Shown here: positions 1 through 8,951 of the stretch, in pieces
How positions within the stretch are numbered: position 1 is the stretch's first letter
Layout of the letters: every line of letters begins with the position of its first letter
Assembly: GCF_002224285.1 (NCBI RefSeq)
Contig: NZ_CP022436.1
Span: 496,001-560,000, forward strand
Direction of reading: 5' to 3'
Length of the DNA stretch: 64,000 bases
From: Arthrobacter sp. YN
Lineage (GTDB): Bacteria; Actinomycetota; Actinomycetes; Actinomycetales; Micrococcaceae
The notes under the pieces: generated by a model
Database searches by the model: none
Seen by the model: the letters and a program-made list of their open reading frames with translations, nothing else
Told to the model about the DNA's origin: nothing
Program-made: the position numbers and the translations under genes

Positions 1-344
1 GTGAACTCGGCAACCTTGCCCACCCGCTCCTTCAACAGGTAACCCAGTCCGGCCGCACCCTCGGACAACAGGTCACCGGCGTAGCGGTCCTCCACATACG
101 CGGAAAGGACCAACACCGGAAAACCGGGCCTGCGGCGTCGAGCTTCACGTGCTGCCACAAGGCCTTCATTGGTGAATGTGGGAGGCATCCGCACATCCAG
201 AACGGCGGCGTCTGCGTCGTCCAGGACAGCCAGGAAGTCGACGGCGTTGTCCACGGCAGCGATCACATCGAAGCCTTCGCTCTTGAGGAGAAGTGACAAG
301 CCTTCCCGGAGGAGCGCGTCATCCTCGGCAATCACAACCCGCAC
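1..344 (-). CDS. NarL-type response regulator (3' end outside window)
   Basis: Reading the minus strand from a GTG at 344 gives 114 residues of a receiver domain that runs off the window edge. It begins VRVVIAEDDALLREG, with the acidic pair Glu7-Asp8-Asp9, the phospho-acceptor Asp50 in AVLDVRMPP, the conserved Ser in VLVLSAY and the Lys in YLLKER. The start overlaps the end of the upstream histidine kinase gene by 13 bases, so the two are translationally coupled. Receivers paired with this kinase type normally carry a C-terminal LuxR/NarL DNA-binding domain. That part lies outside the window and is inferred. Confidence 0.88.
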   Translation of the reverse strand, partial: MRVVIAEDDALLREGLSLLLKSEGFDVIAAVDNAVDFLAVLDDADAAVLDVRMPPTFTNEGLVAAREARRRRPGFPVLVLSAYVEDRYAGDLLSEGAAGLGYLLKERVGKVAEF

Positions 345-1573
345 GGCAGCTCCACCTTTACCGTTGTTGGTCCGTTGGCCGGGCTCTGAAAATCGAGGAT
401 GCCCTCAAAAGCAGCCGCCCGGCGTCGAATTCCTGCGAGCCCGCCACCCGGACGTTCCACGGCTCCGCCATGGCCGTTGTCCTCCACCGAGATCAGGAGG
501 CGATCAGCAGAGGGGTCCCGTTTGACCACCACGGACATGCGGGTGGCGGAACTGTACTTATTGGCGTTGGTCAAGGCTTCGGCAACGATGAAGTAGCTGG
601 CTGATTCCAGTGCAGCCGGTACTCGGTGCAGATCCGAGACCATCAAATTGCAAGGGATCGCTGAACGTCCCGTCAACGCAGAGAGCGCGCCTTCAAGGCC
701 AAGTTCCTCCAGGATCGGCGGGTGAATATCGTGAACCGCCGTCCGTAACCCCGCCAGAGCCTCGGTGGCCGCTTGCTGGGCCCTACGGACGTGGGGGAGT
801 GCGTCGTCGGGACTCTTTTCAAGAGTTCGCTCGGCCAGCCCCAGCATCATGACCACGCCCACCAAGCGATTTTGCGCGCCGTCATGCAAATCGCGCTCAA
901 TCCTTTTGAGCTCTGCTGAATGCGCATCCAACGCAGCGGCACGGCTGGCAGTCAACGCCGTCACCCGCTCGGCCAGGTACGAGCTCGCAGGTAGGGACAG
1001 CATCTTCCCCTGCACCCAGGCAAGCCCAGCGGCGGCTCCCGGAATCAACCACCAGGAGATTACTGCGTACCCGGCTCCGATCAACAGCATCCACCAAGCA
1101 CCGCCCCACGACGTCACGGGATAGAGGCTGACCACAGGTTGATCCGCGGGAAGGAGGTACCAGTAGGCGGGAATGAGCAGCGAGTTCACAGCGGCAAAAG
1201 GGAATCCGATACACAGGAGTGCGACGATCGGCATTCCCAGCCCATGAGCCACCAGCCATAGCAAGTCCCGGCCAGTGCTGCGGGAAAAGACCAAACGGAG
1301 GCGCTCTTCGAACGACGGGTTGTTGGGAATGGGAACGTAGCTTTCGGTTACGGGCTTAGCTGTGTAGCTGAATGTTCGACGGCGGGCCAACGCCGCCCAC
1401 CAGCGCAAGCCGGCTACCGCCTTGGGCGCGACGAGCCATCCTCCACTGAAGAGGAACAGCGGAATGAGGAGCGCAGAAACCATGAACATGCCCATGGAAA
1501 TGATGCTGGTGAACAGCTCGCCAACAAGATAACCGTAGGCACGCAGCCATGGCCGAAAACGGGGTTTGATCAT
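332..1573 (-). CDS. Sensor histidine kinase, NarL/DesK type
   Basis: The 413-residue protein has hydrophobic segments in its first 185 residues (about 20-43, 105-140 and 155-180), consistent with a membrane sensor. The HisKA_3 dimerisation segment follows with ERDLHDGAQNR, placing the phosphorylated His at residue 230. An HATPase_c domain follows with EDNGHGG and the glycine-rich GGGLAGIRRRA near the end. Kinases of this class phosphorylate NarL-type receivers, and its gene overlaps such a regulator directly downstream. The signal is not evident: no PAS, GAF or extracellular ligand domain is visible. The start is the ATG at 1573. Confidence 0.9.
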   Translation of the reverse strand: MIKPRFRPWLRAYGYLVGELFTSIISMGMFMVSALLIPLFLFSGGWLVAPKAVAGLRWWAALARRRTFSYTAKPVTESYVPIPNNPSFEERLRLVFSRSTGRDLLWLVAHGLGMPIVALLCIGFPFAAVNSLLIPAYWYLLPADQPVVSLYPVTSWGGAWWMLLIGAGYAVISWWLIPGAAAGLAWVQGKMLSLPASSYLAERVTALTASRAAALDAHSAELKRIERDLHDGAQNRLVGVVMMLGLAERTLEKSPDDALPHVRRAQQAATEALAGLRTAVHDIHPPILEELGLEGALSALTGRSAIPCNLMVSDLHRVPAALESASYFIVAEALTNANKYSSATRMSVVVKRDPSADRLLISVEDNGHGGAVERPGGGLAGIRRRAAAFEGILDFQSPANGPTTVKVELPCGL

Positions 1574-1684
1574 GACCCCAAGTCTGCCGCAGCGGCAGGA
1601 GACCTGTCGGTATAGCCAGCTCCACCTTTAAGTGGGTGGCCCACACCATCGTGATCGGTTTCGCCGCTCCGTAGCGTCGAAGAC

Positions 1685-3061
1685 ATGAAAAGCAACGCAA
1701 CTGCACCAGCAGTTTTACCGGCGGAAACGGCCCTTGGAACCGTCGGGGTTTCGAGCAACAGGGACCTGTGCGGCCCAGCGAATAAGTCGACGCGGGATGT
1801 GAGTGTGGATGTCATCCGAAGCTTCTGCCTTCTGGTGGTGGTTGCACTTCACGCCCTGATGGTTGGAGTGAGCATAGGTCCCCAAGGGCCCGTTTTCGAG
1901 AATGCCTTGGACGGAAATCCTTGGTTCGCCTCTTTGTCCTGGGCGGTCCAGGTCATGCCGCTGTTTTTCATTGCGGGCGGGTTCAGTTCAATCTCGCAAT
2001 GGCGTCGCATGCAGCTTCGGGGTGGCACTGCCGGCGACTACATCCGGCTTCGGGTGGTCCGGCTCCTCGTCCCCGCAGTGGTGGTGGTGGCATCGGTAGG
2101 AGTGGGCCTGGTGGTTCTGACGTTGGCCGGGGTACCTTCAGGGATTGTTGAAACGGCCGGGTACCGGATTAGCCAGCCTTTGTGGTTCCTGGCCGTCTAC
2201 CTCGGATGTTCAGCGCTTGTTCCCCTGCTGGCATTCGCTCACGGGAAGGCGCGTCTCCGTACGCTGTTGGGGTTGGGGTTGGCTATCGCCGCGGTAGATG
2301 CGGGGCGTTTGAGCCTGGAACTCCCTGTCCTCGGGTACGCCAACCTTGCCTTTGTGTGGCTCTTCATCCAGCAACTGGGCTTCTGGCTTGCCGATGGTTC
2401 GGTGGGCCGGATCTCCGGTCTGGTGCGGAAATGGGCCGCAGGGCTGGCGCTGATGCTGATGGCGTACCTCTTCGCCTCTGGTTGGTACTCAGGGGACATG
2501 TTCAGCAACCTGAACCCACCAACAGGGGCCCTTGCGCTCCTGGCAATCGCGCAGCTCATGCTCTTCTCCCTTGCTCAAGAGCGGATCAGGGTGTGGGCCG
2601 CAAAGTCCGGCGCCATGTCCCTTGTGGGCCTGGTGGGTTCCAAGGCGATGACCATCTATCTCTGGCACATGCCGGTGATGGTGTCGATTGCGGGTCTGCT
2701 GCTGGTGATACAGATGCACCTGCCTACTCCCGGCAGTGCGGAGTGGTGGCTGAGCCGGCCCTTATGGCTTGTGGCTGTTGCGTGTGCGCTTGTACCGGTT
2801 GTGAGGTGGCTGGGGCGTCTTGAACGAGTGAGCGCCTCGAGCCGAGCTTCTTTCACCCATCTGAGGACCGTGCTGAGTGCCGTGAGCGGCGTGGGGGGAG
2901 TGGTGGTTCTCCTCGTTGACGGCATCACTCCGGGCACGGCCATTATCAGCGTGGTTCTTTTCCTCTGCGCGCTATGGAGCCACCTCGATCTGCGGAGACC
3001 ACAGATGACCCGCCCCGGCGAGACAAACAGGGAACAGGGCGGCCGCGGTGTGGCGGGCTGA
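1685..3061 (+). CDS. Membrane acyltransferase, acyltransferase-3 family
   Basis: The 458-residue protein starts with about 35 polar residues and then DVSVDVIRSFCLLVVVALHA. This is the first transmembrane helix of the acyltransferase-3 family, with its conserved Arg and the His that is thought to be catalytic. About ten further hydrophobic helices follow, including a late TIYLWHMPV segment typical of the family. Such enzymes move acyl groups onto sugars or other cell-surface molecules across the membrane. The acceptor cannot be told here. The gene is divergent from the histidine kinase and no glycan synthesis genes are adjacent. The ribosome binding site is weak (GAAGAC). Confidence 0.85.
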   Translation: MKSNATAPAVLPAETALGTVGVSSNRDLCGPANKSTRDVSVDVIRSFCLLVVVALHALMVGVSIGPQGPVFENALDGNPWFASLSWAVQVMPLFFIAGGFSSISQWRRMQLRGGTAGDYIRLRVVRLLVPAVVVVASVGVGLVVLTLAGVPSGIVETAGYRISQPLWFLAVYLGCSALVPLLAFAHGKARLRTLLGLGLAIAAVDAGRLSLELPVLGYANLAFVWLFIQQLGFWLADGSVGRISGLVRKWAAGLALMLMAYLFASGWYSGDMFSNLNPPTGALALLAIAQLMLFSLAQERIRVWAAKSGAMSLVGLVGSKAMTIYLWHMPVMVSIAGLLLVIQMHLPTPGSAEWWLSRPLWLVAVACALVPVVRWLGRLERVSASSRASFTHLRTVLSAVSGVGGVVVLLVDGITPGTAIISVVLFLCALWSHLDLRRPQMTRPGETNREQGGRGVAG

Positions 3062-3218
3062 TTTAAAAAACTTTTTCAATCCGCACCCATCCACCCCGTC
3101 CCACCCTCCGAATAGCTGGTGAGACACAAACCGCCGGTGAAGCAAAAGCAGCATCAGCAGCCAGTGTCCCACCACCCAATGGACCCAACGCCCTGGTTCC
3201 AAAAACAAGGAGAATGAC

Positions 3219-3905
3219 ATGTTGTCCACAAAGCGCCCCGCCCTCGCCTTCGTTGGCCTCACTGCAGCCGCCCTTCTCGGTCTCACTGCCTGTGGTGGTT
3301 CCAGCACCTCCACTTCGCCTTCCTCGGCATCTGCCGCTCCGGAGACGTCCTCAGCCATGCCGTCTGCTTCGCCGTCGGCCTCCGCCATGAGCAGTGCCGC
3401 CATGGATCCGGCCGCCAACCTTGTTGGCCCCGGCTGCGCCGGTTACGCCGCACAGGTTCCGGATGGTGCCGGTTCGGTAACGGGCATGGCTAAGGATCCG
3501 GTAGCCGTAGCAGCATCGAACAACCCGCTGCTCAAGACCCTGACCGCCGCCGTTTCCGGTCAGCTCAACCCCAAGGTTGACCTGGTTTCCACCCTGAACG
3601 GCAGCGAATTCACGGTGTTCGCACCGGTTGACGATGCCTTCGCCAAGATCGACGCCGCAACAATCGAGACGCTCAAGACGGACGATGCCCTGCTGAGCAA
3701 AATTCTCACCTACCACGTAGTCCCCGGTCAGCTGACCCCGGACCAGATCGTCGGCACCCACAAGACTGTCCAGGGTGGCGAAGTGACGGTTGCCGGCACC
3801 AAGGATGCCCTCACGGTTGACGGAGCTTCCAATGTGATCTGCGGTGGCGTCCAGACCGCCAACGCCACGGTCTACCTGATCGATTCAGTGCTGATGCCCA
3901 AATAG
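3219..3905 (+). CDS. Fasciclin-domain surface lipoprotein
   Basis: The 228-residue product has a lipoprotein signal peptide ending LGLTAC, with Cys25 as the lipidation site. A Ser/Ala/Pro-rich linker spans about residues 28-65, and a single fasciclin (FAS1) domain runs from about 85 to the end. Typical FAS1 boxes are visible: [15 protein letters not shown], the YHVVPG motif, and a closing [12 protein letters not shown]. The arrangement resembles the mycobacterial MPT70/MPT83 proteins. It is probably anchored on the outer face of the membrane and may act in adhesion. AAGGAG lies before the ATG. A strong terminator hairpin follows at 3945-3977. Confidence 0.92.
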   Translation: MLSTKRPALAFVGLTAAALLGLTACGGSSTSTSPSSASAAPETSSAMPSASPSASAMSSAAMDPAANLVGPGCAGYAAQVPDGAGSVTGMAKDPVAVAASNNPLLKTLTAAVSGQLNPKVDLVSTLNGSEFTVFAPVDDAFAKIDAATIETLKTDDALLSKILTYHVVPGQLTPDQIVGTHKTVQGGEVTVAGTKDALTVDGASNVICGGVQTANATVYLIDSVLMPK

Positions 3906-3944
3906 GCCATAGGGCTTTAGAGACACCACACAAAAGACACACGA

Positions 3945-3977
3945 CAAAGCAGGCGCCGGAATCCGGCGCCTGCTTTG
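3945..3977. terminator. Bidirectional terminator hairpin
   Basis: A perfect 15-bp inverted repeat (3945-3959 and 3963-3977) is separated by a 3-base loop. AAAG on one side and TTTG on the other give A/T tails on both strands. It sits between the convergent fasciclin gene and the small minus-strand gene, so it probably ends transcription from both. Confidence 0.85.
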
Positions 3978-4004
3978 TTGTGTTGCGGAGCGTTGTGGTG
4001 AGGC

Positions 4005-4199
4005 CTAGCGGCCGAAGTCACTGTCGACGTAGGAGCCGGCCCTGTTGTGTTCCGATCCGCAGGGGCAGTGGTCAACCTCAATCCGGACTGTCATTGGCTT
4101 GGATGAGTCCAAAGTGAGGGTCACATCCTCGTTGGCTCGGGTATTGCGACTGGCCCGGGTGTTGAGACGGAGCGTACCTTGGTCCGATGTCTTGGGCAT
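4005..4199 (-). CDS. Small Cys/His protein, function unknown
   Basis: The frame encodes 64 residues and is preceded by AGAAAGG about 8 bases before the ATG, which supports real translation. The middle is threonine-rich and basic. The second half contains VEVDHCPCGSEHNRAG-like spacing (His-Cys-x-Cys-x3-His), which could bind a metal. It lies 42 bases downstream of the BCCT betaine transporter on the same strand and upstream of the terminator at 3945-3977, so it is probably the last gene of that transcript. I do not recognise the family. A role linked to betaine uptake would be a guess from position only. Confidence 0.6.
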   Translation of the reverse strand: MPKTSDQGTLRLNTRASRNTRANEDVTLTLDSSKPMTVRIEVDHCPCGSEHNRAGSYVDSDFGR

Positions 4200-4241
4200 G
4201 GATCAGCCTTTCTGATGTGTGAAGGGGGCAGTCAAAGCTGG

Positions 4242-6272
4242 TTACTTGGTGTTGGAGTCCTGGGGTGGCTTGCCAACCAGGGGTATGGTTCCCGTGGGTG
4301 TTCCCCCGGAGCAGTCGGACTCCGTGCATTTTTCAGCGCAGTCGTGCCTGGTGACGAGGTCAAACTGAACGCCGCCGTGCTGCTCGACGCCCGTCCGGAT
4401 GGCTCGTTCCACCACGGAGGTGGCCAGACGCTTGTGCAGTTGCAGGGGATCACGGCGAAGGTCCTTGACCAGGGCGAAACAGAGCAACAGCATGACGATC
4501 ACAAATGGCAGGGCAGCCACAATGGTCACTCTTTGCAGGCCGGACAACGCTTCCGATGGTTTATCGCCGCCGGCAAGCAGCATGACCGCTGCCACTGCGC
4601 CGGTGAGGCTTCCCCAGAAGATGACCACTCCTCGACGCGGGTGCTCGGCACCATTGGAGCTGAGGGATCCCATCACGATCGAAGCTGCGTCGGCACCGGT
4701 GACGAAGAAGATCGCCACCAGGACCATGGCCAGGACAATGACGGATGCTGTCAGCCAGCCGGGCATGCCCAGGTTCTTGACGAGGTCGAAGAGGGCGCCA
4801 TCGAAGTTGATGGAGGGAGCGCCGTCCACCATGGTCACAAGCCCGGGAGTGCCGGCCTTGTCCGCTTCCTGTTGCACGTGGAAGGCGGCGCCGCCGAAGA
4901 TGCCGAACCAGATCACGCTGACTACGCTCGGCACCAGCAGGACACCAGTGACGAACTGGCGGATGGTGCGGCCGCGGCTGATGCGGGCGATGAACATTCC
5001 CACGAAGGGCGTCCAGGAGATCCACCAGGCCCAGTAGAAGATGGTCCAGCTGGTCATCCAGCTACGCAGGGAGTCGTCTCCCACAGCTTCGGTACGCGAG
5101 GACATTTCGGCCAAATCCCGGGCGTAGTCACCCACGGCTGAGGGGATCAGGTTGAGGATGAACAAGGTGGGTCCTGCGACGAACACGATCAGGGCCAGAA
5201 CAACGGCCAGGACCATGTTGATGTTGGACAACCACTGGATGCCGCGGCTGATGCCTGAAACAGCTGATGCCACGAAGCAGAACGTCAGGATGGCGACGAT
5301 GACCACCAGCACCGGGGTGCCGATTTCACCCAGCCAACCGTTGGACGTCATGCCGCTTCCGATCTGGAGGGCGCCGAGGCCCAGCGAGGCGGCAGTTCCG
5401 AAGAGCGTGGCGAAGATGGCCAGGATGTTGATGAACTTGCCCAGCGGGCCTTCCACCATGCGGATGCCGAACAGTGAGGTGAAGGCGGCAGAGACCAGCT
5501 GCTTGCGGCCCAGGCGGTAGGTGCCATAGGCCATCGCGATGCCAACTACGGCGTACATGGCCCAGGGGTGCAGGGTCCAGTGGAAGATCGAGGTAGCCAT
5601 GGCGGTCTGGATGGCCGCGGGCGTGCGGCCGTCCACGGTTCCGGGTGGCGGTGAGATGTAGTGGTACAGCGGTTCGGCAACACCGTAGAACATGAGGCCG
5701 ATGCCCATGCCGGCGGCGAACATCATGGCCACCCAGGAGATGGTTCGGAACTCGGGCTTCTCTCCGTCCTTGCCCAGCGGGATATTGCCAAACTTGCCGA
5801 GGGCAAGCCACAGGACGAAGACGACGAACAGGGAGGCGAGGACCATGAAGAGCCAGCCCGTGTACTCCATGACCCAGTTCAGGGCGCCCTTGGAGGTATC
5901 GGAGAGGCTGTCCCGTCCAACAAAGCCCCAGACCACGAAGGCGACGGCGACGGCGCCCGTGATCCCGAAGGTGACTTTGTCGAGGGTAAGTTTGCGGTTC
6001 CGGCGGGCCGAGACGGCCTGCTCGGTCTTGGCGTGGCGCAGCTCTTCCATGATCTGTTCGTGTTCTACAGAATCGGAGAGGGGATCTACGCCTCCGTCCT
6101 CAGCGTTGAGGGCTGCCAGGTTGGTGTCGTCGGGGGAGACTCTGATGACGGCTTCAGGGTTCTCCGCGTGTGCGGGGTTGGTCGGGCTGGCTGCACCCGG
6201 GGTACCTGCAACGTGATCGTCGGCAGGTAATTCCTCGGGTGTCAGCGGTTTTGTGTCACTGTTTGTAGCCAT
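4242..6272 (-). CDS. BCCT-family glycine betaine/choline transporter
   Basis: The 676-residue form (ATG at 6272, with AAAGGA 8 bases ahead; an ATG at 6299 is also in frame) has about 80 acidic N-terminal residues, twelve predicted membrane helices and a soluble C-terminal tail of about 90 residues. The glycine-rich stretch GMGIGLMFYGVAEPLYHY is the betaine-type signature of the BCCT family. The tryptophan-rich FYWAWWISWTPFVGMF forms the substrate-site helix. Family members such as BetP are Na+ symporters for quaternary amines. Position next to the betaine catabolic operon suggests a feeding role rather than, or in addition to, osmoprotection. A perfect GATATATC dyad lies about 300 bases upstream. 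Confidence 0.93.
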   Translation of the reverse strand: MATNSDTKPLTPEELPADDHVAGTPGAASPTNPAHAENPEAVIRVSPDDTNLAALNAEDGGVDPLSDSVEHEQIMEELRHAKTEQAVSARRNRKLTLDKVTFGITGAVAVAFVVWGFVGRDSLSDTSKGALNWVMEYTGWLFMVLASLFVVFVLWLALGKFGNIPLGKDGEKPEFRTISWVAMMFAAGMGIGLMFYGVAEPLYHYISPPPGTVDGRTPAAIQTAMATSIFHWTLHPWAMYAVVGIAMAYGTYRLGRKQLVSAAFTSLFGIRMVEGPLGKFINILAIFATLFGTAASLGLGALQIGSGMTSNGWLGEIGTPVLVVIVAILTFCFVASAVSGISRGIQWLSNINMVLAVVLALIVFVAGPTLFILNLIPSAVGDYARDLAEMSSRTEAVGDDSLRSWMTSWTIFYWAWWISWTPFVGMFIARISRGRTIRQFVTGVLLVPSVVSVIWFGIFGGAAFHVQQEADKAGTPGLVTMVDGAPSINFDGALFDLVKNLGMPGWLTASVIVLAMVLVAIFFVTGADAASIVMGSLSSNGAEHPRRGVVIFWGSLTGAVAAVMLLAGGDKPSEALSGLQRVTIVAALPFVIVMLLLCFALVKDLRRDPLQLHKRLATSVVERAIRTGVEQHGGVQFDLVTRHDCAEKCTESDCSGGTPTGTIPLVGKPPQDSNTK

Positions 6273-6657
6273 GAGCGGGTCCTTTGCTCGGCGTGTCATG
6301 AGCCTGAATTTCTACGAGGCCTTGGTGAATGGGTCGGTGGGAAGGTTGGGTCTTCCTCCGATCCGATGGTCATGGCGGGCCGTGGCGCCTCCCCGGGTGC
6401 GCGGTCACGGAGCGGGCAGGCGATAGGGATGATGCACCTCTTCTGGTTCGTGGGACGGGGGCGGTTGAAGGCTCCAAACCGTGTTCCGCAGGAATCAACA
6501 ACATCCGCGCTATGCAACAGAGTGCGCTCCGTCACATCCAAAGTCAAGGGATCCGCGCTCTTTAACAGCAGATTGATATATCAATTGGCTGGAAGTAAAA
6601 CGTTGCGTATCATGGGTTGCGTTGCGAATAGCGCGTCCCCAGCAAGGGAGGGTAGCG
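6273..6657. other. Gene-free region upstream of the BCCT transporter
   Basis: This 385-base stretch lies between the BCCT start and the IclR stop. I see no convincing gene in it. It presumably holds the transporter promoter. The only clear structure is the palindrome at 6572-6585, listed separately. No riboswitch-like fold was recognised. Confidence 0.5.
6572..6585. promoter_or_regulatory. Palindromic GATATATC operator (site A)
   Basis: ATTGATATATCAAT is a perfect 14-base palindrome in a GC-rich background. The same AT core recurs upstream of fdhA (10320-10329), purU (17806-17816 and 17830-17839) and pdxS (18660-18670). The best candidate binder is the GntR-family regulator encoded at 17915, because two copies lie in its own divergent promoter region. 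It would place the betaine transporter in the same regulon. Confidence 0.55.
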
Positions 6658-7464
6658 CTAGCGCCGCCTGTAGCCCATCCGGGTACTGATAGTCAGTCCG
6701 GCTTCCCGGAGGCCCTCAATAAGCCCAGGCTGGTCCTCCGGTGAGAACCGGAACGCCGGTCCGGAGACGCTGACGGCGGCAATTACGCTTCCGGCGTGGT
6801 TGAAGATGGGCACGGCGATGGCAGTGAGGCCAATTTCAAACTCTTCGTGGACAGTGGCGTACCCGTTGCGGGCCACGTCCAGCAGCTGCTTTTCCAGCTC
6901 TCCACGGTTGGTGACGGTCCGCGGCGTACGCGCGGGCAAGCCCACGGCCTTGAGAATCTGGTTGCGTTCGTCGGCGGTCAGCGCGGCAAGAAGGACCTTG
7001 CCACTGGACGTGGCGTGCAGCGGCGTCAGGCTGCCCACCCAGTCGTAGGTGGCCAGGGTTGAGGGTCCCATGGCCTGGTCCACGTTGACGGCGTAGTTCG
7101 ATCGCAGGACGGCCAGGTTGACGGTCTCCTTGTACTCGGCCGCCAGCGCCTCCAGGACTTCCCGTGCTTCATGGACCACGCTCAGCCTGCCGGGAATGGA
7201 GGATGCCAGGCGGAGGATCCCAAAGCCCAGCTGATACTTGCCGCGCTCACTGTTCTGCCTGACGATGTCCCGGTTGACCAAGGAGCCCACCAGCCTGGAC
7301 ACGGTGGATTTGTGGATGCCCATTTCTTCCGCGATTTCACTGACTCCGGCGTCCCCTTCGCGGGCCAGGATTTCCAGGATCTGGAGCGCACGGTCCACAG
7401 ATTGGACGCCGCCGCCTTGGGCGTCTGCGTCCTTGTCGATCTCCGGGTTGCTGCGTGCGGCCAT
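6658..7464 (-). CDS. IclR-family transcriptional regulator
   Basis: The 268-residue protein has an N-terminal winged helix-turn-helix at about residues 22-80 (SVDRALQILEIL, then EIAEEMGIHKSTVSRLVGSL). The C-terminal IclR effector domain includes TSSGKVLLAAL and AIAVPIFNHAGSVIAAVSVSGP. Such regulators bind a small metabolite and control an adjacent catabolic gene. Here it lies between the MoeA homologue and the BCCT transporter, all on one strand, so it may respond to a betaine-pathway intermediate. The ligand cannot be read from sequence. GAGG precedes the ATG. Confidence 0.92.
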   Translation of the reverse strand: MAARSNPEIDKDADAQGGGVQSVDRALQILEILAREGDAGVSEIAEEMGIHKSTVSRLVGSLVNRDIVRQNSERGKYQLGFGILRLASSIPGRLSVVHEAREVLEALAAEYKETVNLAVLRSNYAVNVDQAMGPSTLATYDWVGSLTPLHATSSGKVLLAALTADERNQILKAVGLPARTPRTVTNRGELEKQLLDVARNGYATVHEEFEIGLTAIAVPIFNHAGSVIAAVSVSGPAFRFSPEDQPGLIEGLREAGLTISTRMGYRRR

Positions 7465-7591
7465 GATGCCTCGTGTCGTTGTCCAGGCAGGCCGACCTGG
7501 GCTGGTTGCGCTGTCCGGCCTGCACGCTCGTCTTTCCTCATCCTAGACGGAGTTTTGCACGGGCCCTTTCACGCCTGGGGCCTCGCTTCAT

Positions 7592-8827
7592 CTATGCGCT
7601 GGGAGCTGTCCATGGAAGCGGCAAGACGGAAACAGGCGCGCCGGCCGCCACCCCTTCGGGGGGAACAGCCATATAGCCGTCAGCCCAGGCAAGCCCACGC
7701 ATCATCCCCGGACCCGTGCGGGACGTGGGGAACGCGAGGTCGTGGATGGAAGTGCAGGGCATCAGCCGCGTCCGCCCTGGACAAGGATCGATGTCCGCCC
7801 CGGACGTCACCAGGCGGGCTGCCCGAAGAGGCCGGTTTCCCAGTGCTGCCAGCAGGGGTTCGCCGAGGGTCATGAGCGCCATCATGGCGGCCAGCGGATT
7901 CCCCGGGAGTCCGATGACGAATCGGCCATCTGGAAGTTCAGCCAACACGGCAGGGTGACCGGGTCGCATGGCAATGCCGTCCAGGAGGAGCCTGCCGCCG
8001 AGCGCAGCAATGGCATCGCGGAAATGGTCTGTCCCGGATTTGCCTGTCCCGCCGGTGGTGATGGTGACGTCCGGCCGTAAGCCCCCAGGGGCATCTCCCA
8101 GCGCTGCCAGCCATTCCTCATAAGAGTCGCCAATCCGGAGTTGGCCAGTGGGCTCTGCGCCCAACTGCAGGATGACCGCATCAAGTTGCGGTCCGAACGC
8201 GTCGCGGACCTGCCCCGGTGTCGGCTCGCCCGAGGTCACTACTTCCGAACCGGTCAGTACGACGGCGGCCCTCGGCTTGCGCTGTACCTGGAGGTAATCA
8301 TGGCCCGCGACGGCGGCCAGGGCGATGTGTGCAGGGTTGAGGTGTGTGCCGGCGGGGATCAGGACGTCGCCGGGTGAGGCTTCTTCCCCCGCTGGACGGA
8401 TGTGCCGGCCGGGACGTGCCTCGTCCGGCGTCGCATCAGCTGTCAGCGTGAGGCGTTGGATGCCGGATCCGTCCCCGGAGACGTGGCCGCTTTCCTTGCG
8501 CAGGACTGCTGTGGCGCCGGTGGGTATGAGGCCGCCGGTGGCAATGACGCTGGCTTCTCCGGGGGAGAGTTGCTGCCCTGGCGCGGTGAGGGTCCATGGA
8601 CCGCTGCCATGGGTGGCCCAGCCGTCCATGGCTGACGACGCATAGTGGGGAAGGTTCCGTTGCGCGGTGACTGCGCTGGTCAGGGTTCGTCCGATAGCTT
8701 CCCGGAGGGTGACGTTCACGGGAGGGAGCGGGCCGCCGCAGTGGTAGGCCAAGTGGCGGGCTTCGGCCCAGGTGGGTGCGTGCCGCCGGAAAACGGAAGT
8801 GCCGGCGGCGACTTCTTGGGTAAGCAT
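7592..8827 (-). CDS. moeA: MoeA-like molybdopterin molybdenumtransferase
   Basis: The 411-residue protein follows the MoeA layout. An N-terminal domain contains NLPHYASSAMDGWA, where the conserved Asp after the Ser-Ala-Met helps in molybdate insertion. A MogA-like central domain follows with VLTGSEVV and TGGTGKSGTDH, then GLPGNPLAAM and a C-terminal beta domain. MoeA inserts molybdate into adenylylated molybdopterin. The TGG motif reads TGGTGKSG rather than the usual TGGVSVG, so this is a divergent paralogue. It sits immediately downstream of the formate dehydrogenase and formaldehyde dehydrogenase genes, which suggests dedicated cofactor supply to the molybdoenzyme at 10369. AGGAAG precedes the ATG. 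Confidence 0.85.
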   Translation of the reverse strand: MLTQEVAAGTSVFRRHAPTWAEARHLAYHCGGPLPPVNVTLREAIGRTLTSAVTAQRNLPHYASSAMDGWATHGSGPWTLTAPGQQLSPGEASVIATGGLIPTGATAVLRKESGHVSGDGSGIQRLTLTADATPDEARPGRHIRPAGEEASPGDVLIPAGTHLNPAHIALAAVAGHDYLQVQRKPRAAVVLTGSEVVTSGEPTPGQVRDAFGPQLDAVILQLGAEPTGQLRIGDSYEEWLAALGDAPGGLRPDVTITTGGTGKSGTDHFRDAIAALGGRLLLDGIAMRPGHPAVLAELPDGRFVIGLPGNPLAAMMALMTLGEPLLAALGNRPLRAARLVTSGADIDPCPGRTRLMPCTSIHDLAFPTSRTGPGMMRGLAWADGYMAVPPEGVAAGAPVSVLPLPWTAPSA

Positions 8828-8869
8828 GGATCTTCGCTTCCTGAGGTGGTGCTGCTGTCTTAACGCAGA

Positions 8870-8920
8870 TACCGGGGACTGCCCGGCCTTCCCGTAATGC
8901 TTGCCGCGCAGTCCCCGGTA
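8870..8920. terminator. Hairpin between fdhA and moeA
   Basis: Arms of 13 bases (8870-8882 and 8908-8920) are perfectly complementary and enclose 25 bases. The structure lies in the gap after the fdhA stop and before the moeA start. There is no T-run, so it may act as a partial terminator, or as an mRNA-stabilising hairpin, rather than as a full stop. Confidence 0.55.
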
Positions 8921-8951
8921 CCCGTGTGGTGCGTACTGAGCCGGTGGTGAA

